From assembly GCA_964200185.2 (NCBI GenBank), contig CAXNAD020000203.1:1-24679 (forward strand): a stretch of 24,679 nucleotides of DNA. Reading direction: 5' to 3'. Below, piece after piece: positions 10,068 to 19,444 of this stretch. A program made the position numbers and the translations under genes. The notes under the pieces are model-generated. The model did not search any database, was not told the DNA's origin, and worked only from the letters and a program-made list of their open reading frames with translations. Numbering within the stretch: position 1 is the stretch's first letter; each line of letters starts with the position of its first letter. The DNA is from Choristocarpus tenellus KU-1152 (taxonomy: Eukaryota > Phaeophyceae).

Positions 10068-11694
10068 ATGTATTCCCAAGAGAAATGGCAAAGCCTTGGA
10101 CTTGTACGGGGTGGTAGCACTAGTTCCGAAGATGCACAGTATTCATTTTCGCTTACGACATTTAGCCCTCGAGGAAGTCTCAGCCAGATAGAGTACGCGA
10201 TGAATGCTGTTGCGGTGAGTCCCTGGAATGGTGTTATCGTAGATGGGACTTCTTGGACCAGAATTTGATCTCTCTGTGTAGGGAGGATGATCGTATTTAT
10301 TGTCTCTCAACTCAATACACAGGCTGGTGCACTAGCGCTTGCAATCAAGTACAATGGCGGAGTGGTCCTGGCATCTCTCGATAAAGCTAAATCTCCGCTT
10401 GTGAGAGACATCTGCACCAAGAAGATATCGTACCTGTCCGACAGGATTTCGATTGTCTACGCGGGATTGGCTGCAGACTCGAGGTGAGTGAAAACTCGAT
10501 ATTCATTACGAGGCGCTTCAATTACTCTGCTTCTCATAGGGACTCTTTTTTTCTATGCTAGAAGTAATTGCTTATTCATCCTTCATCCTCCCTCTCACCG
10601 CAATAGCATATCTGGTTTATTTGCTGCCGTCTGTCCAGATAGTAAGTGCAAATGGTACTTATAATTCGGTTCGTCTCATACACATGACAAAAGTATGTGA
10701 TCGGTGTTACAATTGTTGGGTTGTTAAGGTTCAACTCGTTTCACATGCATACCTGGGCTGAAAGACACTTTCAATACATTGATAAAAAATATACCTCAAT
10801 TTCAGCATTTCATCCTTCTCCTAACCAATCAGCGCAACAAATCAGAGATATGGAGGTGGCCCACCGGAGACAGGCCGGTCGATATCAGCAATTATCATGA
10901 CATGAAATCTGTGGTTAGCAAATTTTATGACAATATATGTGTAGCTACTGGTGGCCTGAGTTGATAGCATTGTAACGTGATCAGTATCTTGTACTATCAT
11001 ACTCTCCCACTCACCATAGTACAAAATTTCCTATGTTGTAGTAAACCTCACACTATATACTTTCTTAACCCTTTTCTTGTCAAGGAAAAGCATCCCATAC
11101 AGATCAATTAGCCCTTGACCTGTGGAGAATGAAGAACACCCATTCCACGTGTTTATAACCTCTTTCTCCTCGCATATCTGTGTTCATTTTTGAAGGGTCT
11201 TGATCACTACAGCTCACCAATGCTGCTCTCAGTATAGCAACAAGTTCGGTGGGACGTCAGAGATGCCTGTTTGTGCGCTAGTGTCTGAATTGGCATCTGT
11301 CATGCAGGAATACACACAGATGGCTGGTGTAAGACCGTTTGGTGTAACATTAATTGTTGCTGGAGTGGACACAGTTGATGGAGCAGGCGGTGCAAACTGT
11401 GACAAACAGACTGGGGCTGATTGTGTGCTTAGTGAGAAGAATGAAGTTCTCTTGTATCGGATTGATCCCTCTGGAAGGTACTCATCCTGGAAGGCAGTAG
11501 CAATTGGTCAGGGGTCAAGCATCGCCGAAGAACTACTTGAAGATAGATTCAAGGATGATATGCTTAAAGAAGAGGCTATCGATCTTGCAGTATCTGTTGT
11601 GCTGTCTTGCACAGAGGGAGGCACAGCAAGAGAAGATGTTCAAGTTTCTGTGATTGAGGACAGGGCTCAAACAGGAGCAATACCAAATGAGTGA
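10068..11694 (+). CDS. PSMA2: 20S proteasome alpha-2 subunit (PSMA2/Pre8 type), four exons
   Basis: Exons 10068-10214, 10323-10483, 10846-10877 (tentative) and 11213-11694 join in phase to 273 codons. Alpha-2 sits in the outer heptameric ring of the 20S core, whose N-termini gate substrate entry. The alpha-subunit signature YSFSLTTFSPRGSLSQIEYA ends exon 1, GGVVLASLDKAKSPL is in exon 2, and LASVMQEYTQ, AGVRPFGVTLIVAG and IDPSGRYSSWKAVAIGQG are in exon 4. These place it in alpha-2 rather than another alpha type. The small exon 3 has a weak donor (GTCGAT), and exon 4 might instead begin at 11233, so residues around 103-120 are uncertain. The start is also uncertain: ATG 9975 would add 31 residues, and an upstream exon is possible. 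Compared with human alpha-2 there is an insertion with two cysteines (about 11380-11435), and the C-terminal tail ends early. The gene converges on PIG-M. Confidence 0.92.
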
Positions 11695-11702
11695 ATATTT
11701 TC
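11695..11702. other. Eight-base gap between two convergent stop codons
   Basis: The proteasome gene ends with TGA at 11692-11694 (+), and PIG-M ends with TAA at 11705-11703 (-). Any 3' UTR of either gene must run into the other's coding sequence. Confidence 0.9.
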
Positions 11703-13001
11703 TTATATTTTATCATAGGCTAACACACAATCTCTTACCACAAGCACATTAGCTAGGAAAAACAACACTGATGCACCCCAGAGAAGAAAAAAGGTGTTAC
11801 TGCCCTGTATTTCAAGGTGCCATGCACACAGTAGCCACAGGGCAAGAGCACACACCCACATACCAACAAGAAACAAACCCTGTCTCACCCCGAACATCAG
11901 CTTAGGGACTAAGAGTGGCACAAATGAGAAGTACCATGTGAAGTATTGGCCGGTACAGACCTTGTTGAAAACCACGAACACAACTGTCTGCAGACACACA
12001 CAAAATGGAAGGTTAGAGTGAAAGCGGAGTGACACAGCCAAAAGTAGCACAACCTGCGGCACAAAAGATCCTAGGCCAAGTACCCAGCGATGTGCAGCCC
12101 CATAATCCAAATAGATCCAATACCAATACATGGAGTAGTTGTGTCTGTTGTCTGTGCGCGTGAGATGATACAACAATGCGTTCTGAGTGAAATCGTGACC
12201 GTATGTCAACATTGAGAGCATGGTGCACAATATAAATGTTGATGCACTGACAATTCCGAAGAGGATAGGTTTGCGAGTAAAAAGTCTCGGAAAAGATGCA
12301 CCTCTCTCACCTCCGCAGGTAGAATTTTGCGCCAGAGCCAACACAAAGGCCAACGAATAAATAATGGGGTATACCCTCAAGTGCACAACAAGGCCGAAAA
12401 CAACTGCTGCCAAAAACACTGACCCTTCCAAGATAGATAGAGTTGCCCGTAGCACAAGAGCGCTAGTGATCGAGTCAAAACTCCCCCTAGTTGACACATT
12501 GATTGAGAGAGGATTAAAAATCCAAAGACAAGCATACTTGAGCGATTCTCCAGGTCGTAATCCTTGACGTAACAAAATTTCCTCAAGCAATCGTCCCAAA
12601 GCAAGGTCCGCTACACTGAACAAAAGTTTACCCCAACATCGGTGCACGATCACATTCGGGACAAGAAGGATGGCTAGTAAGGGTGAGTATCGGTAGGTGG
12701 CACGATTGTACGGTGAGTTACCATTTATGACATGATGTGCTGCGTCCGTGATGACTTCATAGTCGATATCTGTGTATTTGACAGTGAAGTTCTGATCTTG
12801 CCATTCTCCAACAAAAATCAGCACCACACGAAAGAAAAAGCCCAAAGCGTATATCATCAACCCACGGCGCTTGATCCACTCTTGCACTTCCATAGAGCCA
12901 GTTGGCGCAATCAGACAATCAGTACCATTCTTTCCTAGACTGCTATTTGAACCTCCGTTCGTCTCTTGCTTCTCAGGCGTTGGGTATAGTAACCCCACCA
13001 T
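11703..13001 (-). CDS. PIGM: GPI mannosyltransferase I catalytic subunit (PIG-M), single exon
   Basis: The 432-codon frame is homologous to PIG-M/Gpi14 along its length. The enzyme adds the first mannose, from dolichol-phosphate-mannose, to the GPI anchor precursor on the luminal side of the ER. The GT-C catalytic motif is KYTDIDYEV (Asp78 and Asp80), followed by INGNSPYNRATYRYSPLL, HLTRTDNRHNYSMYWYWIYL and FNKVCTGQYFTWYFSFVPLL, all family landmarks. Many hydrophobic segments (from about residues 49-65 onward) fit a multi-pass membrane protein, and length matches the usual 400-450 residues. Met37 (SMEVQEWIKRRG), just before the first membrane segment, is an alternative start and would remove a low-complexity leader. 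Unlike its neighbours it has no introns. A diverged LTR begins only 118 bases upstream of the start. Confidence 0.95.
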   Translation of the reverse strand: MVGLLYPTPEKQETNGGSNSSLGKNGTDCLIAPTGSMEVQEWIKRRGLMIYALGFFFRVVLIFVGEWQDQNFTVKYTDIDYEVITDAAHHVINGNSPYNRATYRYSPLLAILLVPNVIVHRCWGKLLFSVADLALGRLLEEILLRQGLRPGESLKYACLWIFNPLSINVSTRGSFDSITSALVLRATLSILEGSVFLAAVVFGLVVHLRVYPIIYSLAFVLALAQNSTCGGERGASFPRLFTRKPILFGIVSASTFILCTMLSMLTYGHDFTQNALLYHLTRTDNRHNYSMYWYWIYLDYGAAHRWVLGLGSFVPQVVLLLAVSLRFHSNLPFCVCLQTVVFVVFNKVCTGQYFTWYFSFVPLLVPKLMFGVRQGLFLVGMWVCALALWLLCAWHLEIQGSNTFFLLWGASVLFFLANVLVVRDCVLAYDKI

Positions 13002-13119
13002 TAGTTGTTGTACCTCTCTTTCCTCCTACTAACGTCGACATTGTCGCATTATCTTGGTCCGGCGTGTTTTTGTGGTGAAGAAACAAATAATACACAATAC
13101 CAATAACAATACGTATAAA

Positions 13120-13455
13120 TGTCAGCTTTTTAAAAATCTCCGACATTGATGAGAACAATACCCGTGATCATATACATTTGCGCGCGTCACAATTTCCGTT
13201 GAGGCGAGGCCAAGTGATGTGGTGTTGGTCAGTCGCACGATGGGCACGCGGGTACCCCGACATGAACGGTGGATTCAAACCTCTGTTCTGGCTGGCCACA
13301 ACCAATCACATGAAGATTGATCCCATGGCACTTGAGGTTGTCATCATACACCCATCAAGCCTCAGTCTCATCTTTCACTTCCTTTCTGAACCTTATCTCT
13401 GGTGGTTCTCATCACCCCTATCACATTGAACCAGGGTCCATTACATTAGTACTCA
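13120..13455 (+). repeat. 5' LTR of gypsy element 1
   Basis: It begins TGTCAG and matches 19072-19444 throughout, with shared blocks such as ATCTCCGACAT, GGCCAAGTGATG, CCCCGACATGAA, GATTGATCC, TTTCACTTCCTTTCTGAACC and CCATTACA. By eye about four fifths of aligned bases agree (not computed). It lacks a block of about 24 bases present near 19,242 in the other LTR. The 3' boundary is set where similarity fades (TACTCA, 13450-13455) and is approximate. I do not see a convincing tRNA primer-binding site after it. Confidence 0.75.
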
Positions 13456-14588
13456 CGCCGATCTGTGTTGGGAGGTCACCAGAGATATAGGGCTACGTTA
13501 CAACGGCGGACAAGAAAGAAGTGCAACCAACTCAAAAGGTTGTTGACCCTGGTCAGAAAGCCGAGACGATTTCGAGAAATAAAGCACCATCAGGAAAGCG
13601 TAGGGGGAGAGGAAGGATAATCCAATATCCCGAAACATGCAGATCCTGAGCCCAGTCAAAATCGCTAATACATCCTTGGCGGCTCACTTGAACAAGATGG
13701 CTGTGTCCAATGCCTGGGTGACGGGTTCAATTTAACCCAGTCAGACCAGACCCTCTATCAAGCGCCGGCCGAAGATGGCGAGTACAAGGAGGACCGAGGG
13801 TTCGATATCCACGACAAGTTCCTTCATTCAACTCCGAGTGTCACTTAACTCTAAAACACAGTTTTAGACTTGGAGAGTGTGGAGGTCAGCCTTACTCACT
13901 GCTACAACCCTGTCAAGGATAAACCAGCAAGATAAGATGAGTATATTGTCCCACCCTAACTTGACCACATTCCCTGGGGCTACGTACTTGATCCCTTCCT
14001 TGATCATGATACATCTTTCTCACAAAGACTTACCCCATGAATTCTGGAGCACAGGATTTGTCCTGTTCCCCTGTTGCCAAATTTAAAAAATGGGTTAGAC
14101 CTTTCCCTCATGCGTATCTACAACAACCACAAAGAGCGTTCGATTGGTCGACTTTTATTGGTGATCAAAGCACGCGCTGCCCTTTCAGAATTCTCTATTA
14201 TTCCTCCAATAAACCCCTGCAGGACAACATAGAACCACAAGAGGAGAGAGTGAGAAATGAGCATATATAGAGATGGCCTGCTGATTCTGTTTCCCCAGAA
14301 TAAGCAAGGATAAGGCGTAAATGTGGTATGATATCCAAGGTCTTGTTGCTAGGTTGGGAAACACTGAAGAAACCGTAGAACCTAAGCCACAACGTTTGAA
14401 GCTTTTAAGATTTGCAAGCCAAGAATTGCCACGAGCAGGACATGTAACAACTGTTGCATCTGCTCTTTCTTGCTCCTAGCAATTTTTTTTGGGTGTGGGT
14501 GAACTTTCTTTTACACCTCATGTGTTGTTCCACTTTTTCATACTGCTGACACACATCAGCCTTCCAACATTACTCTATCTCCCCTCGA
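13456..14588 (+). pseudogene. Degenerate gag-like region of gypsy element 1
   Basis: This is the position of gag, between the LTR and the protease. One frame starts with a lysine/arginine-rich stretch (APSGKRRGRGR near 13,590-13,620), as in nucleic-acid-binding gag tails, but stops come quickly in every frame. No CCHC zinc knuckle can be read. The assignment rests mainly on position. Confidence 0.4.
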
Positions 14589-14912
14589 GTGCTGAATGTT
14601 TCATCTCGCTGGGTACGAATTCCTGGGTATGTAAATAATGAACCTTTAATGAAAATTACTGTTGATACAGCTACTGACATTCTAGTAATACCGCTCAGAT
14701 ACATTGAAGCCCACCCAACTCTTTGTAAGTCACCCATTCGGGAGATTCCGGCAGGCACTCTGAATTTAAAAGGAGCAGGTGGTAGACCTTTATCTGTCCA
14801 TGGTTTCATTCAATTTACTCTATGACTTGGTGACATATCAATGCCAGTCTGTTAAGCTGTCCTTTACAATCTGTTGTCCCACACAACCAGTTATATTATT
14901 GTTTAAGCTTGT
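14589..14912 (+). pseudogene. Retropepsin-like aspartic protease remnant, gypsy element 1
   Basis: The frame from 14,589 contains KITVDTATDILVIPLRYIE, where DTAT stands in for the retropepsin active site DT/SGA; the usual glycine is replaced by alanine. LKGAGGRPLSVHGFIQF follows as the flap and strand region, then a stop at 14823-14825, with family-like sequence (LGDISMPV) continuing after it. Active retropepsins cut Gag-Pol; this copy is broken by the stop and probably by the active-site change. Confidence 0.55.
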
Positions 14913-15480
14913 ATCACAGTTGAGAAGAGAGTGAGATACCTTCACTAGGTGGGGCTCACCAATCCTTACGTTGAATGACTCAGAATACCAAATGACTCAA
15001 CAGTTCTCTAGTACATTTCAGACACACTCCCCCTCTAACAGTCTGCCGATTACATCTGGTCAGATACACCTCTTAAATATCTTGAATATCCCGTATTATT
15101 ATCTGTGCATACATAAAATGATACTTCAAATCATATTCTCACAAATGGTCAAGCACAATCTTGACACACTCCCCTGCTCTAACTATGCAGTGAGAATCAA
15201 ATCAGTCCAACAATAAATCCCAACTTGAAATCAACTCAATCTGCACACTTCGAATGTTATTCCTACACATGGACAAGCAAAATCTTGACACACTCCACTG
15301 CTCTGTCCATACATCATGAATCCAATGAACTCAATCTGCACACTACCCCTTACTCACAGTGCATGATAGTTCTAGTGTGAAACTCAAACACGTTACCACT
15401 CAGAGCCTTCGTGAACAAATCTCCATGTATTGGAATTTCGGGCAGTGCTAGATTCGGATAGAGAGGAAATGTCGTTTAAA
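14913..15480 (-). mobile_element. Inverted 3' end of a Ty1/copia retrotransposon, nested in gypsy element 1
   Basis: On the minus strand 15421-15350 reads DLFTKALSGNVFEFHTRTIM followed by three codons including the TAA stop. DLFTKAL is the near-invariant motif at the end of the Ty1/copia RNase H domain. Downstream on that strand are polypurine tracts followed by GTGTGTC, at about 15,304-15,289, 15,180-15,165 and 15,036-15,021, the expected arrangement of polypurine tract plus LTR start. Sequence beyond that would be LTR. The outer limits are estimates, set where gypsy-like sequence stops and resumes. Confidence 0.6.
15021..15304 (-). repeat. Three polypurine/LTR-start-like repeats of the copia fragment
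   Basis: Read on the + strand, 15150-15180 and 15274-15304 are 31-base direct repeats with two differences (core AATCTTGACACACTCC), 124 bases apart. A shorter third relative, GACACACTCCCCCTCTAACA, lies at 15021-15040. On the minus strand each is a purine-rich run then TGTGTC. The phrase ACTCAATCTGCACACT is also repeated around 15,233 and 15,330. This suggests local tandem duplication across the 3' LTR junction. Confidence 0.6.
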
Positions 15481-15491
15481 GACAGTGATCA

Positions 15492-16030
15492 ATGCATTCC
15501 AGCAACTCACAAAATTTACCCTTTCCCATCTGCTCCCCCCTAAGACATGTTTGTCAGACTGAAAATCCGTCACCTCATATTTCTATTTCAGTGATCACAT
15601 CTGAGTTCACGACACCAGTACATACAGTAAAAAAAATACACTTTCCCCCTTGCATGGAAACGCCTGTCCCAGCTTGTTCTCAGGCACTCAGAGAAACAGC
15701 TACCAATACAGTGGTGGAATATATCATTTACACTGACACAGACCTTCAGCAAGAGGACGACATACATTCCCACTGGCAACACGTTATGGTTAGTCGAACC
15801 CTCACTGGTTGGGATGAAGATGGAGGATGTTTAGTCAAAATTGCCAAACTTTCTCAAAAAAAGGGGTCAAGTTACCAGCAATTTTGTAGTTGGCCATGTC
15901 TCCCCTGTATCAACTACATACTCCCTTTCAGAGGCCACCAGAAGTGCAGTAGCAGCCACACCCTCTACTCCCGAAGAACTGAAGAAACCTAGGGATGAAT
16001 TGAAGGTTTTTTCTAAGGCTTTTTGCAAAT
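15492..16030 (+). pseudogene. Protease-RT linker region of gypsy element 1
   Basis: A 166-codon frame (15492-15992) lies between protease and RT, where Ty3/gypsy elements have a poorly conserved linker. Another frame (to 16,030) reads TPSTPEELKKPRDELKVFSK and runs towards the RT. The switch of frame implies at least one frameshift. No catalytic motif is visible. Confidence 0.35.
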
Positions 16031-16072
16031 AAACAACTGACAAGTCCTGAACAAGAGAAATTACTACATATT

Positions 16073-16930
16073 GTGGCTAACTTCAGATCAGTCTGTTCAT
16101 TATCCAGGAAAGAATTAGGTTGTTGCACCACTACTTCTGTTGAGTTTCCACTACAACCAGGTACAAAACCGGTTTGTGGACCACTGTATCGTGCAGCACC
16201 AAGTATATGTGACACTATTCGTCATTGTGTAACTGATATGGAAAAAGAGGATATTATAAAACCCTCATCTAGTCCATGGGCATCCCCTGTTACCATTGTT
16301 GCAATGCCTGATGGATCTCCTCAATTCTGTGTGGATGTTAGAGGAACCATAAATAAACAATTGATAACGCAATTCATGGCCTTCACCATCCATGGATGAG
16401 TGTTTATCCACTTTTGGGAGTTCAAAATATTTATCTTGTTTAGATATCCAATCAGCCTATTGGCAACTATCGATAACTGAGAAATGCGAATGACAAAAAC
16501 TGCATTCATCACACTGGATGGGAAATATGAGTTTCAAAGGTTATCATTTGGAGTTCAAAACGCGCTGTGGATCTTCCAATGCTTTTGTCTGAAACCTTTT
16601 CTACAATTGATCCTAGCCCTGGGTTCTTGGTATATTAGATGATATTGTTTGGCCTCTCCATCTTGGGCACGCCATAAACAGTTAATCACTGCAGTACTGC
16701 CAATGTTACATACTGTAGGGGTTACATTAAAGTCGTCCAAGGCTCAATTTGGCTCAAAGCAAATCCATTATTTTGGACATATTGAAGCTATTTTAGTTAT
16801 GAATCCCCCTCAAATGGTGAAAGGCTTACAATCTTTCTTAGGTTCTATGAACTTTGTTAGGAAATATATTCCTCATCTAGCAACAGCAACAGAACTGTTG
16901 AATTCGCCGCACACAAAGGGGAAGTTAAAA
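16073..16930 (+). pseudogene. Reverse transcriptase remnant, gypsy element 1
   Basis: The frame at 16073-16399 carries the RT entry region (IIKPSSSPWASPVTIVAMPD, then DGSPQFCVD). A frameshift follows, and another frame shows SCLDIQSAYWQL and the FGVQNALW landmark. The YxDD active site has decayed to a Leu-Asp-Asp-containing ILDDIV-like reading near 16,632-16,650, out of frame with its surroundings. Downstream, HYFGHIEAI and LQSFLGSMNFVRKYIPHL are the familiar gypsy RT-RNase H connection sequences. Several stops and frameshifts make it non-functional. Confidence 0.85.
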
Positions 16931-17019
16931 AAAGATGACACCTCAGTAAAGCGAGCAAAGGAAGACCACAATGATATCTCATGATATCTCATCTAGATGG
17001 AATTGACCACAGCAAACTG

Positions 17020-17400
17020 CTTTTGACGAGTGCAAACGACTTGTAACTATGGCTCCAGTGCTAGACTTTCCTGATTCTTCTAAGGAATTTTTTATTCATG
17101 TAGATGTCAGTAATGTTGAAACAGCAGCGTTTTTGGCCCATAAAAATGATAATGGCAATTTTTTGTATAATTGCATACCATAGTGCCTTATTTTCCCCCT
17201 CCCAACGGAAATATTCTGCCGCACAAAATAATGCCTTGCAGTTATCCTGGCAATTCAACGCTGGAGACCATATATTTGGGGTACATATTTCACAGTTATT
17301 AGTGATCATTCAGCCTTACGGTGGCTGGATATGATGCATCCCAGATATGTTGCCACGTCCTCAACTGGAAGAATGATGTAAACATGAATCTGAACTACAG
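17020..17400 (+). pseudogene. RNase H remnant, gypsy element 1
   Basis: After an AFDECKRLVTMAPVLDF lead-in, FFIHVDVSNVETAAFLAH corresponds to the first conserved Asp strand of gypsy RNase H. Later, RPYIWGTYFTVISDHSALRW matches the family's FxVxTDHxAL region with its conserved Asp-His. Stops and a frame change separate the two. The sequence then passes without an integrase core into the chromodomain segment. Confidence 0.75.
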
Positions 17401-17578
17401 CCTATAATACCACTGTTCATGAAACCTCATTTTTCTCATGTTTGGGAGGTGCACAAATTTACCAATTGATCTTATTTTGAGGGTCCCTGAGGTCACCTCC
17501 ATAACTGTACAAGAATAGAGTACGAGAGCAGTGGAGAATTTACATCTAGCCTAATTAGCCTGGCGTAATATTGGTGAG

Positions 17579-18277
17579 ATGGCTCTAAGGAAGGAATCAA
17601 AGAACGTGAACCATAAACTCCCACTATATGGACAAGGAGATAAAGAGTGGCTTCACAAACCACATACTTCAGCTGATACACCAAACCCCAAGTTATTATC
17701 CCCATGGAGAGGACCTTATGAAGTGAAGGCATGTGTAACACCTGTTGTTTATTGCATAAAGCGCTTGGAAGACCGAGGTGAAGTGACAGTTCATGTGGCC
17801 AGACTTAAACCCTACAAGGAAGGAACAGCCACAGAACCTTACATTGATGCCCTTCATTCACTCTTTTTAGGCCAGGTATTACCCGAACCGAATCTTGACA
17901 AGGGGTCAAAGACACAGTCAACAATTGGGTCTTACAATGTAGAGGGCATTGTTGACCATAAGCGAGGTGTAGGAAGAAAGACCACTTGCAATTATTTGTG
18001 CTGGCTTCACTTTCAGGGATATTCACCAGCCAATGATGTATGGCGCAAACCCACTGAAATACCTGATTGTACAGAGATGATTGCAGCCTACAGGGATGAG
18101 AACAAGTTGGACCTCCCTAATGTAAGATCCACTGACCAAGCGACTTGCCATTATCAAAGACACCTGCCACTACAACAACTAATGAACTTGTATTACTGCC
18201 AACCGGACGTCAACCTAATTGCAACCAAGCCTCCTCTAATATTTGTGACATCCCTCCTTGTGGACTGGAAAGTGTGA
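17579..18277 (+). pseudogene. Integrase C-terminal region and chromodomain, gypsy element 1
   Basis: This open stretch reads GDKEWLHKPHTSADTP then KLLSPWRGPYEVKACVTPVV, the GPY/F-type C-terminal module of gypsy integrases. It continues to VEGIVDHKRGVGR, YLCWLHFQGYSPANDVWRKP and EIPDCTEMIAAY. The last three have the chromodomain layout (V-x-x-I-hydrophobic-DH, W-x-GY, x-x-W, and a closing helix). Chromodomains on integrases direct insertion into particular chromatin. The first codons are probably not a real start: the frame is the 3' part of a pol whose integrase core was deleted. Element 2 has a close relative at 22698-23220. Confidence 0.8.
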
Positions 18278-19071
18278 TGGATGCCTCTATACTAGTGGGT
18301 TGCCGGCCTGGTGAGTTGCCACCAGATTCCACAGGTAGAGAGAAGATGTTTCTTTATCACTACCAAGATGGCAGGAGCGATGCCATTAAATTCTTGAAGA
18401 CCATACCATGGCTCAGTCCGGGTGGTATTTTATAGATGAACTATTTAACGACTTGAGTCTCGTGAGGTACAAAAACTGCTCTCATCCAGAAACACAAACA
18501 TAGGTTGGTCCTATCTGTGAGAAGCATGAATATTTTTTCAAAGTATTATTTACCATGGGTATAATATTTTACTTTGTCTTAAAAACAAATTCACATAATA
18601 CAAAAATATTTACAGTCCTACTTTCTGGTTGTCCAAGCACCTTGAAGGCAAGTGTTGAAGAAGAGGTGATAGTAAGGGATGATGAGTCTTCTAGTCACCC
18701 TTGACACTATCCTCACAACACTTCCCAATAGATGACTTGATTTACCATAGCTGAGGTGATTCTGAGCTTCATTCACCCGGATCCCTGGGAGGAACGTAGG
18801 AGACAGGCAGGTGCACGCAAGTGTTCTCACTGTGCTTTCCACCCGTTAACATAGACTTACTTCACTTGGACTAGAGTGCGACCTAGGGCTGATCACCACT
18901 AGTGCTCTACCTTTTCATTTTTCTTTGCCCTGAGTTGATTCAACCAGGTTGTTTTTCAACCAGGATGTTCATTTGTTTTTCTCCCAAAGATGGATCTGTA
19001 TGACATGAAGGGCTAGCCAGCCACTTTTTGTGTTCATGTAGGATCGAATTCACACTGGGGGGGGGGGGTAA
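18278..19071 (+). other. Pol 3' tail and untranslated region of gypsy element 1, ending in a polypurine tract
   Basis: One frame stays open to a stop at 18435, then the region is non-coding. It ends with a run of 12 Gs at 19057-19068, followed by TAA and the LTR start TG at 19072. A G-rich polypurine tract directly before an LTR is where plus-strand DNA synthesis is primed in LTR elements, which supports calling the following LTR the 3' one. Confidence 0.65.
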
Positions 19072-19444
19072 TGTCAGGGGCAGGTCACCTTTTTTGGGAT
19101 CTCCGACATAGATGAGAATATTGCGAATTGTCATACACATTTGCACGCGTTACCTTTTGTGATTAAGGCCAGGCCAAGTGATGCGATGAGCATCAGACGC
19201 ACGATTGGCACACGGTAACCCCGACATGAATGTTGGATTCAAACCAGCAAAGCCGAAATTGTGTTCTCTGTTCTGACTGGTCACAACCAATCACATTGAA
19301 GATTGATCCACATGACACTCTGAGGTTGTCAACATACACCCAGCACGCCTCAGTGTCACCTTTCACTTCCTTTCTGAACCTCATCTCTGGTGATTCTCAT
19401 CACCCCCCGTCACACAGAACCAGGCCCCATTACACATCATACTA
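19072..19444 (+). repeat. 3' LTR of gypsy element 1
   Basis: It begins TGTCAG immediately after the polypurine tract and matches 13120-13455 over its whole length, with one extra block of about 24 bases near 19,242 and scattered substitutions. The end is set where similarity stops (around TACTA) and is approximate. TGTATCAGGA at 19460-19469 vaguely resembles an initiator-Met tRNA primer-binding site, so this LTR might also have served as the 5' LTR of element 2. Confidence 0.7.

Larger units (their letters stand above)
13120..19444 (+). mobile_element. Decayed Ty3/gypsy LTR retrotransposon with chromodomain (element 1)
   Basis: Two related LTRs in direct orientation flank 5.6 kb holding, in order, a gag-like region, an aspartic protease remnant, reverse transcriptase, RNase H and an integrase C-terminal/chromodomain segment. 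This order is typical of Ty3/gypsy, and a C-terminal chromodomain marks chromovirus-type members. All domains are broken by stops or frameshifts. The integrase zinc-binding and catalytic parts are missing between about 17,400 and 17,570. An inverted copia fragment interrupts the region between protease and RT. No target-site duplication is evident: ATAAA precedes the 5' LTR but does not follow the 3' one. The element is not autonomous. Confidence 0.85.

Noticed and set aside
12973-13158. 61-codon minus-strand frame overlapping the PIG-M start
   Set aside because: It is out of frame with PIG-M, has no homology I recognise and overlaps the LTR edge.
13700-13830. tRNA-like B-box phrases (GGGTTCAATTTAACCC and GGTTCGATATCC)
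   Set aside because: No acceptor, D or anticodon arms can be built around either one.
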